Shown: positions 7,542 through 15,657, numbered from the stretch's first letter. The stretch: DNA of 18,033 bases from Lachnospiraceae bacterium (GCA_900753685.1 CAAEAB010000019.1:1-18033); one strand, 5' to 3'. Notes: generated by a model not told the origin, from the sequence alone. Made by a program: numbers and translations.

Positions 7542-8771
7542 TTACTTAGAATCTATCTTAATTTTTACCAAAACCTCCGAAGCCAATGAAACCTTCTGAG
7601 TGGTTGTCATCTGAAGAGGAATGGAATAGGTTCCCGGCTCAAGCCCGGTCACATCCAGGCTGAACTTCATCTTTGAACGGTCCAGCATCTCAATATCTGC
7701 ATCCATGCCATACAGAGTATAGGCGATCGAAGTATCCCCGACGATCGAATAAGTGTAATCCGCCGATTTACCGGTCAGCTCTACGGAATCAAAACTAACC
7801 GCAGCGCCTATACGACTATACGGCGTCACTTTAACCGCCAGCTTCGCCGTCTTATCCGTATCCGAATGGACAAGGCTTGCTCCCATCTCTTTGACGATCG
7901 CTTCCAGATCAACTTCCGCCTCCAGGTTTTCAGAAATACCTTCCGCCACATAATCATCAAGGACGATCTCGTTGATGGCGTTTAAAACTTCCTGCGTACC
8001 CGCGATTTCCACCTCTGACGGCGAATAATCCGAAGACTCGATACCATAACCATCCGCCGGAGTCACATCAATGTTCCACTTCACCGGAACTGTCTTTGTA
8101 TCCAGTAAGACAACGTCGACCTTTAAACTCTTCTCGCTGAAAGTAATATCCGTACTGTCAATCTTATTGCCATTGGAATCATAAAGCACCGGTTCTACCG
8201 TAAAGGAACAGTCTTCAGAAATCCCTGAGACATTGACCACCGCATAAACACTGGAAATCCTATCAATCGTCGTCTTTGCGCCCTCCATCCGGATCATATT
8301 TGGTTCTACAGTAATGGATCCAAGCGCTTTCCCGGTGATGACCGTACCTTCCGCTTTGGTAGACACCATTTTATCCACAGTCGCCAAATCCTCAATGCTG
8401 ACCCGCATCATCGTATTCAGCCCCCGCTCAATGGTCACCTGATTTGCATTGCGCAAAACGGTAATCTCAATCGGCACAGCTCCTGTAAAGGATAGATTGG
8501 CAAAGTCTGCCACCGCTTCAAAATCCTTTTCAGACATATCCTTCAAGACCGACTGACGGGCCCGGATAGTGATCGTCACCGTATTGCCCTCTATGACCTC
8601 ATAGGTTTTATCATTTTCCCGAATCAGATCCTCATTGATTTTCGTCACCGGAAGTTCCAGCGACTTTGTCTGTTCCGGATCCTCCATCGTAACTATAACA
8701 AGCCAGAAGACAATCGCTAACATTAATGATATGATTTTCATGCCTAAATTATTCGTTAGCTTTTTTCTCAT
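7542..8771 (-). CDS. cdaR: CdaR (YbbR-domain regulator of diadenylate cyclase)
   Basis: A 409-residue protein with one N-terminal membrane segment (KIISLMLAIVFWLVIV, about residues 12-27) followed by a long beta-rich extracytoplasmic region made of YbbR repeats. This is the layout of CdaR, the membrane partner that binds CdaA and tunes c-di-AMP synthesis. The ATG at 8769-8771, preceded by GGAGGAGA, overlaps the end of cdaA by 23 bases; the frame reaches 13 codons further upstream, but no good ribosome site supports that. The overlap implies translational coupling and matched amounts of the two partners. The region between cdaR and ptsH holds only the ptsH promoter; the glmM gene that often follows cdaR in Firmicutes is absent here. 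Confidence 0.93.
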   Translation of the reverse strand: MRKKLTNNLGMKIISLMLAIVFWLVIVTMEDPEQTKSLELPVTKINEDLIRENDKTYEVIEGNTVTITIRARQSVLKDMSEKDFEAVADFANLSFTGAVPIEITVLRNANQVTIERGLNTMMRVSIEDLATVDKMVSTKAEGTVITGKALGSITVEPNMIRMEGAKTTIDRISSVYAVVNVSGISEDCSFTVEPVLYDSNGNKIDSTDITFSEKSLKVDVVLLDTKTVPVKWNIDVTPADGYGIESSDYSPSEVEIAGTQEVLNAINEIVLDDYVAEGISENLEAEVDLEAIVKEMGASLVHSDTDKTAKLAVKVTPYSRIGAAVSFDSVELTGKSADYTYSIVGDTSIAYTLYGMDADIEMLDRSKMKFSLDVTGLEPGTYSIPLQMTTTQKVSLASEVLVKIKIDSK

Positions 8772-9630
8772 ATTTAATGATTCTCCTCCATCGGCTGCGT
8801 TTCGGCGCATCCTGACTCTTCATCAGAGTGCTGAGCTTCTCACGAAGTTCTTCCTGGCTCAGGCCTCTGAAAAGCATTCCGTCGTGAGCAATGGAAATCA
8901 TTCCCGTCTCTTCGGATACAATGAGTGTAATACTGTCGGACACTTCGCTGATTCCCACACCGGCCCGGTGACGTGTTCCCAATTCCTTGCTCAGAAGCAT
9001 GTTATCCGACAAAGGCAGATAACAGGTGGCCGCCACGATGCGATTATTCCGCACAAATACAGCGCCGTCATGCAACGGCGTATTATGTTCAAATATATTG
9101 ATCAATAATTGACTGCTTACAAGCGAATCCAGAAAAATTCCTGTTCGCTCATACTCACTGAGCTGTACCTCCTGCTCAATGACGATCAAAGCCCCTGTAC
9201 GGGCCTTGGACATTTCAACACAAGCCTTAATAATCTCCGACTTTGTCTTTTCGGCCGTCTTTGCTTCCTGCTCACTGGCCGCGACACTGCTTCCGAAATT
9301 AAAAACCGACGATAAAATATTTTTCCGTCCAAGCTGCTCCAGGGCCCGCCGAAGTTCGGGCTGGAACAATACAAAAATAGAGATGACCGCCACGCTGATC
9401 AGGTTCTGGAACAGCCATAAAATAGTGTCCATCTGAAAAATATAGGCAACCAGCACAAAAGCAAAAATGACAAGAATCCCTTTCAGCAGTGTCCAGGCCC
9501 GCGTATCCCGGATCCAGATCAAAATATAGTAAATTAATACGCTGATGATTAAAATTTCCAGCACATTTGTCAAATGTACCGCTGGAATAAATGCTATTAT
9601 ACGATCAATCCATTTCGTTACCGCTTCCAT
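8749..9630 (-). CDS. cdaA: Diadenylate cyclase CdaA
   Basis: A 293-residue membrane-bound DAC enzyme making c-di-AMP from two ATP. Three membrane segments lie near residues 24-40, 47-65 and 70-88; a short linker helix (FQPELRRALEQLGR) leads to the catalytic DAC domain. Both hallmark motifs are intact: DGA at 188-190 (LHDGAVFV) and RHR at 220-222 (GTRHRAG). C-di-AMP in Firmicutes controls potassium and osmolyte uptake and cell-wall balance. The start has an AAGGAGGTG site. It follows the 376-residue membrane protein by 33 bases and overlaps cdaR, so four genes appear to share one transcript. Confidence 0.96.
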   Translation of the reverse strand: MEAVTKWIDRIIAFIPAVHLTNVLEILIISVLIYYILIWIRDTRAWTLLKGILVIFAFVLVAYIFQMDTILWLFQNLISVAVISIFVLFQPELRRALEQLGRKNILSSVFNFGSSVAASEQEAKTAEKTKSEIIKACVEMSKARTGALIVIEQEVQLSEYERTGIFLDSLVSSQLLINIFEHNTPLHDGAVFVRNNRIVAATCYLPLSDNMLLSKELGTRHRAGVGISEVSDSITLIVSEETGMISIAHDGMLFRGLSQEELREKLSTLMKSQDAPKRSRWRRIIKYEKKANE

Positions 9631-9663
9631 GCCGCACCTCCTTTTTCATTATTTTATATCTTA

Positions 9664-10794
9664 TTATTTCTGATCTAATTCATCAAAATCGAATCCGTCA
9701 AAGGATAATTCATCAAAATCATCGACCGGCCTCTGTTTCGGCGCCTCCTCCAATGCCTCCGGCATTTCCTTGGCAGCCCTTTCATCTTCCGCCGCAGGGA
9801 ATACCCGCTCTTTAGATTCTGCCTCTTCCTCATCTCTCTGTCCCTTTTTTGATTTTTTGTCTTTTTTCGGTTTCTTGCCATAGGTTTTCACAGTCCGTTC
9901 AGCCTGGGTAATCTGAATCTTTGGAACCGCTTTTACATAGTAGTAATAATCGTCATCCTCAAACTGGAGCGATTCCTTTCTGGCGTAATCCAGCGTACAG
10001 CCCATAAATTGAACCAGCGCCGTCAAAAGTCCGCCGATCACAGAGCCGATCACTACCATGGCCACACTCATTCCTTCAATCCCGGAGGACTGTATCGCCA
10101 GTCCAATCACATTGACCAGCGTACCAACACCAATGGCAATATACCAGGAATAATCCACAGGCAGACGAGAAATACCATAAACAATAAGGATTACAAGAGT
10201 GAACACAATAATATATGCAACCATCTCTTTATCTGCCAGCAATTTATCGAAAACATACTGATAGCTCGTCATAATCTCCTGCATATCTGTTCCTGGATCA
10301 CCAAAACTGGCCGCTTCCTGCAGATAACTGATCACCTTCATAAAGATCACGCCAAAAGCGATCGGGATCGCCGCAAAAGGATTGAAGGTCATCGCCCCCA
10401 CCAGCGGCATCATATAGTGAAGATTAAATTGGGCCAGCACCGGATAAAGGACAATGAGAATCCCCTGATCTGGAGCAAATTTCAAATAAATAAAATAGAA
10501 TAGCAAAAATACGATCAGCGCCACCGCAGCCAACATCATTGACAGCTTAAACAGATGCAGCAGCACAACCAATGCAAAAATCAAAACAAATATGGACACA
10601 GGCACAACCGCACAGATCACCGATAAAAACAGTACCGGTACGATTCCTGTCAACGCTTCAAAATATCCAAGCTTTTCATTGACATATTGAAAAGCCAGAA
10701 TGGCCAGGATGAATTTTCCAACCATTAAAATCGGATATTCAAAATTTTTATAAATTCCTACAATCTTTTCCTTTAAAACCAACAAATTTGTCAT
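9664..10794 (-). CDS. Polytopic membrane protein of unknown function with acidic tail
   Basis: I do not recognise a named family. The 376-residue protein has about eight to nine hydrophobic segments between residues 20 and 263 (clear ones near 21-38, 49-80, 85-106, 110-125, 130-158, 191-210, 215-237 and 241-263). A charged cytoplasmic region of about 110 residues follows: a YYYYVK stretch at 283-288, a Lys block (307-319), then an acidic part ending in DDFDELSFDGFDFDEL. No ATP-binding or catalytic motif was seen. It lies between a small two-TM protein (16-base gap, GGAGGG site overlapping that stop region) and cdaA (33-base gap), in the same operon. The context suggests a membrane complex or a transporter tied to c-di-AMP signalling; that is inference from position only. 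Confidence 0.75.
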   Translation of the reverse strand: MTNLLVLKEKIVGIYKNFEYPILMVGKFILAILAFQYVNEKLGYFEALTGIVPVLFLSVICAVVPVSIFVLIFALVVLLHLFKLSMMLAAVALIVFLLFYFIYLKFAPDQGILIVLYPVLAQFNLHYMMPLVGAMTFNPFAAIPIAFGVIFMKVISYLQEAASFGDPGTDMQEIMTSYQYVFDKLLADKEMVAYIIVFTLVILIVYGISRLPVDYSWYIAIGVGTLVNVIGLAIQSSGIEGMSVAMVVIGSVIGGLLTALVQFMGCTLDYARKESLQFEDDDYYYYVKAVPKIQITQAERTVKTYGKKPKKDKKSKKGQRDEEEAESKERVFPAAEDERAAKEMPEALEEAPKQRPVDDFDELSFDGFDFDELDQK

Positions 10795-10810
10795 TACCTT
10801 CCGCCCTCCG

Positions 10811-11212
10811 TCACGCTTTTTTATTCTGACCGCCCTGAATATCTTCCAGGCTCTTTAAATCCTTATAGTACCAACGCACTCTTTTTTCCGCATCCGCGTA
10901 TTTCCATCCATAAAATAATACGCTGATGACCGCAAAAATGATAAGGACGAGCACGTAATATTTCAATACGCTTTTTCCAAAGGCCCACAAATCCATTCCG
11001 ACAATATTTTCCATATAGTATTCCGCCCGGAGTACGAGATAAAAGCCAAAGCACAGGATAAAGCCGATCGTTACTCCGATCAACGACTTTAATGTATTCA
11101 GCCGGACATAATCTCCCTGATAATACCGGTTAATCTGCAGATCATCTTTGCCCTGTCCCTTTTCATACATAGCGCAGCGGCTCATAATTTTTATTTTATC
11201 TTCATTGAGCAT
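10811..11212 (-). CDS. Small two-TM membrane protein of unknown function
   Basis: An unrecognised 133-residue protein, first gene of the cdaA operon. The N-terminal 40 residues are charged and probably cytoplasmic. Two membrane segments lie near residues 43-61 and 84-102, and a basic C-terminal tail (EKRVRWYYKDLKSLEDIQ) follows. Two membrane passes with charged ends suggest that both termini face the cytoplasm. A GAGGTG site lies seven bases before the ATG, and a strong promoter lies about 70 bases upstream. The 16-base gap to the next gene suggests the two membrane proteins are made together. No enzymatic motif is visible, and I do not assign a function. Confidence 0.75.
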   Translation of the reverse strand: MLNEDKIKIMSRCAMYEKGQGKDDLQINRYYQGDYVRLNTLKSLIGVTIGFILCFGFYLVLRAEYYMENIVGMDLWAFGKSVLKYYVLVLIIFAVISVLFYGWKYADAEKRVRWYYKDLKSLEDIQGGQNKKA

Positions 11213-11283
11213 ATAAGCACCTCACATCCGTCTATTTTTACCGCATATCCTATTTCATGTGCATAAAACGGCATTATTTATGT

Positions 11284-11312
11284 ATTATAGCACAAAAGAA
11301 AATAAAAGTCAC
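11284..11312 (-). promoter_or_regulatory. Promoter of the c-di-AMP operon
   Basis: On the minus strand a consensus -10 TATAAT (11284-11289), extended by TGC, with a 17-base spacer to -35 GTGACT (11307-11312). Start of transcription is expected near 11277. The leader of about 65 bases shows no obvious riboswitch. Confidence 0.75.
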
Positions 11313-11344
11313 CATTGTATAAAAGATGATTTTCAGATACAATG
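11313..11344. repeat. Perfect inverted repeat over the purF-like promoter
   Basis: CATTGTAT (11313-11320) and ATACAATG (11337-11344) are exact reverse complements separated by 16 bases. The left arm covers the -35 and the right arm covers the -10 of the plus-strand promoter, and the left arm sits two bases beyond the -35 of the opposite promoter. It resembles an operator for a dimeric regulator able to influence both directions. It does not match the PurR box (CGAAC core). Confidence 0.55.
11315..11343 (+). promoter_or_regulatory. Promoter of the purF-like gene
   Basis: -10 TACAAT (11338-11343) and a weak -35 TTGTAT (11315-11320) with a 17-base spacer. Start of transcription near 11350 gives a leader of about 30 bases ending in an AAGGAGG ribosome site. 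Confidence 0.55.
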
Positions 11345-11378
11345 AAATACAACACGAATATTAAAAGGAGGAACCATC

Positions 11379-12800
11379 ATGGGCGGTTTTTTTGGCGTTG
11401 TCTCAAAGCGTGACTGTGTACTCGATGTTTTTTTCGGTGTGGACTACCACTCGCACCTTGGAACCCGCAGAGGCGGTATGATTATTTATGATACGGAAGA
11501 CGGTTTTCAGCGTCAGATCCACAACATCGAAAACACACCCTTTCGAACAAAATTTGAAAAGGATCTCTATGACTTTCACGGCTGTTCCGGCATCGGCTGT
11601 ATAAGCGATTCTGATCCTCAGCCACTTTTAGTGCGTTCCCACCTGGGACTGTATGCGATCACTATGGTTGGCATTATCAACAATGCCGAAGAGCTTATCA
11701 GGCAGTATTTTTCAGATCACGGACATCAGTTTATGGCAATGAGTTCGGGAAAGGTCAATTCCACTGAGTTAATTGCCGCATTAATCAATCAGAAAGAGGA
11801 CCTTGTTTCCGGCATCCGTCATGCTCAGGAGCTGATCGACGGTTCTGCGACAATCCTTATTTTGACAAAGGACGGTATCATTGCCGCCAGAGATAAGTTC
11901 GGACGTCTCCCTGTCCTCATCGGAAAAAGCGAGGAAGGACACTGTGTTTCCTTTGAATCCTTCGCTTATACAAAGCTTGGCTATGAAAATGCCTATGAAC
12001 TCGGACCACAGGAAATCGTATTTATTGATTCAGAAAAATGTGAAACATTGGCTCCGGCTGGAAAAGATATGAAAATCTGCGCTTTCCTCTGGAGCTACTA
12101 CGGATACCCGAATTCCAACTATGAAGGCATCAATGTGGAGGTTATGCGCTACCGCAACGGCGAAATCATGGCCCGCGACGAGATGGCCGCCGGCACCCTG
12201 CCGGACGTGGATTACGTGGCCGGCGTCCCTGACTCGGGAGTTCCCCATGCCATCGGTTATTCCACCCAGAGTGGAAAAACCTTTGCCCGTCCTTTTGTAA
12301 AATACACGCCGACCTGGCCCCGTTCCTTTATGCCAGCCAACCAGAACATCCGTAATCAGGTGGCCAAGATGAAGCAGATTCCCGTACCGGAATTGATCGA
12401 AGGCAAAAAGCTGCTGTTTGTGGACGATTCCATTGTCCGCGGCACCCAGCTGAGAGAAACGGTGGAATTTCTCTACAGCTCCCACGCCTCGGAGGTCCAT
12501 ATTCGTTCCGCCTGTCCTCCGATTATGTATAGCTGCAAATATTTGAATTTCTCCAGCAATGGTTCCGATATGGATTTAATTGCCCGGCAAACCATTCAGG
12601 AACTGGAAGGCGACGAGGGACAGACCCATCTGGATGAATATACGGACGCCTCCACTGAAAGAGGCAAATGTCTGCTCCATTCTATTTGCGAGAAAATGGG
12701 CTTTGACTCCCTCGGCTATCAGTCTCTCGAAGGTCTTCTCGAGGCCATCGGCATCGACAGGGATAAAATTTGTACATATTGCTGGAACGGAAAACAGTAA
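11379..12800 (+). CDS. PurF-like phosphoribosyltransferase lacking the glutaminase nucleophile
   Basis: A 473-residue protein with the two-domain layout of glutamine PRPP amidotransferase (PurF). The C-terminal half keeps the PRPP loop VDDSIVRGT (348-356), a flexible loop (RPFVKYTPTWPRSF), and four cysteines placed like the 4Fe-4S ligands of the Bacillus enzyme: Cys234, Cys386 and a terminal CTYC (465, 468). The N-terminal Ntn domain is damaged at its active site. PurF normally starts Met-Cys and uses that cysteine to hydrolyse glutamine, but here residue 2 is Gly. The usual HNG oxyanion element reads MVG (Val97) and the glutamine-binding Asp position reads Asn127. The start is secure, with AAGGAGG seven bases before the ATG. 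So it may use free ammonia or another amine, or be regulatory. It has its own promoter and terminator and no purine genes nearby. Confidence 0.85.
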   Translation: MGGFFGVVSKRDCVLDVFFGVDYHSHLGTRRGGMIIYDTEDGFQRQIHNIENTPFRTKFEKDLYDFHGCSGIGCISDSDPQPLLVRSHLGLYAITMVGIINNAEELIRQYFSDHGHQFMAMSSGKVNSTELIAALINQKEDLVSGIRHAQELIDGSATILILTKDGIIAARDKFGRLPVLIGKSEEGHCVSFESFAYTKLGYENAYELGPQEIVFIDSEKCETLAPAGKDMKICAFLWSYYGYPNSNYEGINVEVMRYRNGEIMARDEMAAGTLPDVDYVAGVPDSGVPHAIGYSTQSGKTFARPFVKYTPTWPRSFMPANQNIRNQVAKMKQIPVPELIEGKKLLFVDDSIVRGTQLRETVEFLYSSHASEVHIRSACPPIMYSCKYLNFSSNGSDMDLIARQTIQELEGDEGQTHLDEYTDASTERGKCLLHSICEKMGFDSLGYQSLEGLLEAIGIDRDKICTYCWNGKQ

Positions 12801-12824
12801 TAGCTACTCCGTCCATACATAAAA

Positions 12825-12860
12825 CAGGCCGCCGGATCTCTTATGTGATTCGGCGGCCTG
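12825..12860. terminator. Bidirectional intrinsic terminator between purF-like gene and bsh
   Basis: A GC-rich stem of 10 bp (12825-12834 with 12851-12860), extendable by four more pairs inward, with an eight-base loop. The tail is TTTT on the minus strand and a poor TTGTT on the plus strand. It lies between two convergent genes and probably serves both. Confidence 0.85.
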
Positions 12861-12865
12861 CTTGT

Positions 12866-13840
12866 TCAATTCTGCATCCTTATCTGCTGTCCCTGAATCA
12901 GCGGATAGGAAACAAGACGACTGTCCTCCAGATTCTCCCTGTGCATATCCACACCGCTGATCTGACTGTTCTCGTAGGTCCGATAATAATAAATTCCCCT
13001 GTCCGTATTACAGCAGGATGTATATACCGTTGTCTCATAATCTCCATCCCCGATTCTTACACAGCCTCTCTGCTGATCCACCGAACCAAGAATGTGAAAA
13101 AACTGGCTGATGCTTTCCGATTCCGAATCTCCGGAAACCGAATTTAATTTTGTAAAGGCGGCTTTCACAAATCTTGACGCGGAGGACAGATCTCCCGGCA
13201 GGCCCAGTCCTCCCATGCCTAAACAGTAGGTTTTTAAATCCAGCGCATCCGAAAATCGATTAACCGCCTCCTCCGGCGACACGTTCATATAATTATTCAG
13301 ATGATACATCTGAAAATCAAAGGGCGGATTATTCGTCAGGATTCCTGTCGGGTTATCATAGATTTTCAGTCCGTCGCTGACGGATTCCACAACAATACTT
13401 TTGTCTCTGTCCGAAATCATCCAGTGCAGCGGCGCCACCGGCATCTCATCCTTGAAGCTTTCATTCCATATATTTATATGTTCAAACAGCTTCCCCACTT
13501 CCTCCACATTGGTACACTGGCCTAAAATCCACGGAATCAATTCAAAAACTGCCACATTATCCTTTCCCGGAATCTCCGGAGAAAAAACTGCATTTCCCGG
13601 AAAATTCAGTCCGGCCACACTCAAGCCCTTTTCATTGGTCGCGTCATAATATAACGGATAATCGTCCACCACGTAGGCCATGCCGATCATGGCATAATGA
13701 TTTCCCATTCTCCCGGCCTTCCGGAAATTAAAAGAGTAATTTCTGGGTGTCACTGTGACCGTTTCCTGATAAGAGTATGCTAGATCCAGGTTTCTTCCAA
13801 AATAATGATCCTTTGTTTTATACGTTGCCGCCGTACACAT
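12866..13840 (-). CDS. bsh: Choloylglycine hydrolase family enzyme, probable bile salt hydrolase
   Basis: A 324-residue Ntn-hydrolase that cleaves the amide bond of glycine- or taurine-conjugated bile acids (the family also includes penicillin V acylases). The ATG at 13838-13840, with a GGAGGAGG site, places Cys2 next to the start; removal of Met would free it as nucleophile. Other catalytic or binding residues are present: Arg16 and Asp19 (FGRNLD), Asn79 (AGLNFPGN), Asn171 (LTNNPPF) and Arg223 (SSASRF). AGLNFP and NNPPF, plus the length, favour bile salt hydrolase over acylase, but the exact substrate is not proven. There is no signal peptide, so it should be cytoplasmic. It overlaps the end of cstA by 23 bases, so it is translated from the same T-box-controlled message. 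The frame extends 16 codons upstream of this start, inside cstA, which I do not accept. Confidence 0.93.
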   Translation of the reverse strand: MCTAATYKTKDHYFGRNLDLAYSYQETVTVTPRNYSFNFRKAGRMGNHYAMIGMAYVVDDYPLYYDATNEKGLSVAGLNFPGNAVFSPEIPGKDNVAVFELIPWILGQCTNVEEVGKLFEHINIWNESFKDEMPVAPLHWMISDRDKSIVVESVSDGLKIYDNPTGILTNNPPFDFQMYHLNNYMNVSPEEAVNRFSDALDLKTYCLGMGGLGLPGDLSSASRFVKAAFTKLNSVSGDSESESISQFFHILGSVDQQRGCVRIGDGDYETTVYTSCCNTDRGIYYYRTYENSQISGVDMHRENLEDSRLVSYPLIQGQQIRMQN

Positions 13841-15542
13841 GCTTCGCTCCTCCTCCCGGCATTTCATTTTTCCGGTCTGCTCTGCCAAACAGCTTCTTCA
13901 AACAACTAAGGGCAACCATCACGCCGAGAACCATTAACAAAACTGCGACGATCAACTGAAGACCATCCACGAGGAAAGTGGCATTTCCATTCATCACATT
14001 CGTCACAAGGGCCATGGTTTTCTGAATCAATGCGGTAAATGTCACAGCAAGCATCATAAACATCGGCACATATAAGGTCCATCCGGTTCTTCCCGTTGTT
14101 TTCAAAAATACTGCAAGGGCAATCAGCACCAATGCCGCCAAAAGCTGGTTTGCTGAACCAAACAGCGGCCATACGTTATTATATCCGCCAAGGGTCAATA
14201 AATACCCGAAAAACAGTGTAATAATCGTGGCAAAATATTTATTTGTCAATACTCTTTGAACCGGCGTCATTTTTTCCGTATTCGTCGTGTCTCCGAGAAA
14301 TAATTCCTGGAAGGACATACGCCCGATTCTAGCCACCGAATCCAGGGATGTCAGAGCCAGCGCCGATACGCACATCGTCATAAATACTGTCGCCAGCTGC
14401 ACCGGAACACCCAGCTTTTCAAGGAAACCGGCAATACCGGCTGAAAAAATGGCAAAGGGCGTGCCATCCGGTTTTGTACCGTTGACGGCAACCGCTCCAA
14501 CAACAATCAGGGCGACGATGCCCAACAGAGTTTCAACAACCATCGCTCCATAGCCTACCATGGTCATATGCTTTTCATTGCTGATCGTCTTTGACGACGT
14601 TCCGGAAGAAACGAGACTGTGAAAGCCGGATACTGCTCCGCAGGCAATGGTGACAAACAATGTCGGGAACATTCCGCTGCCGCCCACATTAAATCCGTTA
14701 AAAGCGTTCAGCTCCATGTTCGGATGTGCTGCCAGTACACCGACAACCGCGCCCAAAATCATCCCAAGAAGCATAAAGGTCGTCATATAGTCTCTTGGCT
14801 GCATCAAAAGCCACATCGGCATAACGGATGCCAAAAACAGATAGGCCATAATAATATAAATCCACGCAGTTTTTGAAGCATAGATTGGGAAGCTCATACC
14901 CACAGCAAACATCAGCACCAACAGCCCGATTGCCACGACCGCCTTTACGATCTCATTCATCTTCCCGACCTTTTTCTGAACCAGTCCAAAAATAACAGCT
15001 ACCAGAATAAACAGCATGGAAATGGATGCGGCCGCCGAATTGGCGTAGGCTGTGGATGCATCCTCCAGACCTGTACCGACAAAGGTTCCTGCAACCATAT
15101 CCGTAAAGGCTGCAATAACCAGCAATGTAAACAGCCAGCAAAACAGCATAAATAATTTGCGGCCGCCTCTGCCGATATATTTTTCAATAATCATTCCCAT
15201 GGATTTTCCTTCATTTTTTACCGACGCATATAAAGCGCCGAAATCCTGTACAGCGCCGAAAAACAGTCCGCCGATAATGAGCCAAAGCAATACCGGTACC
15301 CAGCCAAATACGGAGGCAAGAATCGGCCCGGTGACAGGTCCGGCTCCGGCAATGGATGAAAACTGGTGAGAAAACACGGTAAATTTTGACGACGGCACAA
15401 AATCCTCGCCATCCTCATACTGTTCGGCCGGTGTTTTCGCCTTCTCATCAATCCCCCACCGCTTCGCCAGCCAGCGCCCGTAAAATAAATATCCTGCGCT
15501 CAAAGCAACCATACCGATTAAAATAATTACTAAACTGTTCAT
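13818..15542 (-). CDS. cstA: CstA-family carbon starvation / peptide-pyruvate transporter
   Basis: A 574-residue integral membrane protein with roughly 14-16 hydrophobic segments. The N-terminal half carries the CstA signature region (FSHQFSSIAGAGPVTGPILA, near residues 58-77) followed by FGWVPVLLWLIIGG and DFGALYASVKNEGKSM. Known family members take up pyruvate or short peptides, and some are induced on carbon starvation. The protein is shorter than E. coli CstA, as is common in clostridia. Start ATG follows a GAGGAAGAGG site. The gene stands directly behind a T-box leader and ends overlapping the bile salt hydrolase gene. Regulation by tRNA charging suggests that the cargo is an amino acid or peptide, though the sequence does not say which. 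Confidence 0.93.
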   Translation of the reverse strand: MNSLVIILIGMVALSAGYLFYGRWLAKRWGIDEKAKTPAEQYEDGEDFVPSSKFTVFSHQFSSIAGAGPVTGPILASVFGWVPVLLWLIIGGLFFGAVQDFGALYASVKNEGKSMGMIIEKYIGRGGRKLFMLFCWLFTLLVIAAFTDMVAGTFVGTGLEDASTAYANSAAASISMLFILVAVIFGLVQKKVGKMNEIVKAVVAIGLLVLMFAVGMSFPIYASKTAWIYIIMAYLFLASVMPMWLLMQPRDYMTTFMLLGMILGAVVGVLAAHPNMELNAFNGFNVGGSGMFPTLFVTIACGAVSGFHSLVSSGTSSKTISNEKHMTMVGYGAMVVETLLGIVALIVVGAVAVNGTKPDGTPFAIFSAGIAGFLEKLGVPVQLATVFMTMCVSALALTSLDSVARIGRMSFQELFLGDTTNTEKMTPVQRVLTNKYFATIITLFFGYLLTLGGYNNVWPLFGSANQLLAALVLIALAVFLKTTGRTGWTLYVPMFMMLAVTFTALIQKTMALVTNVMNGNATFLVDGLQLIVAVLLMVLGVMVALSCLKKLFGRADRKNEMPGGGAKHVYGGNV

Positions 15543-15608
15543 TTTTCCTCTTCCTCTCTCTTAAAAGTCTCCTTATCGTCTGTCCCAGAAAGAAATCGTT
15601 CTACAAGT

Positions 15609-15657
15609 AAAAAAAGCTTCCGCCTTCACAGACATCTCTGCCCATAAAGACGAAAGC
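15609..15657 (-). terminator. T-box terminator hairpin
   Basis: An 11-bp stem with G-U pairs (15647-15657 with 15616-15626), a 20-base loop, and seven U residues (15609-15615). It lies 66 bases before the cstA start and overlaps the region that would otherwise pair with the T-box sequence, so it is the off state of the switch. Confidence 0.88.

Noticed and set aside
11313-11344. A PurR box upstream of the purF-like gene
   Set aside because: The inverted repeat lacks the CGAAC core expected of PurR sites.
12030-12500. Minus-strand open frame of 156 codons opposite the purF-like gene
   Set aside because: The plus strand carries clear phosphoribosyltransferase motifs here; the opposite frame has no recognisable motif.
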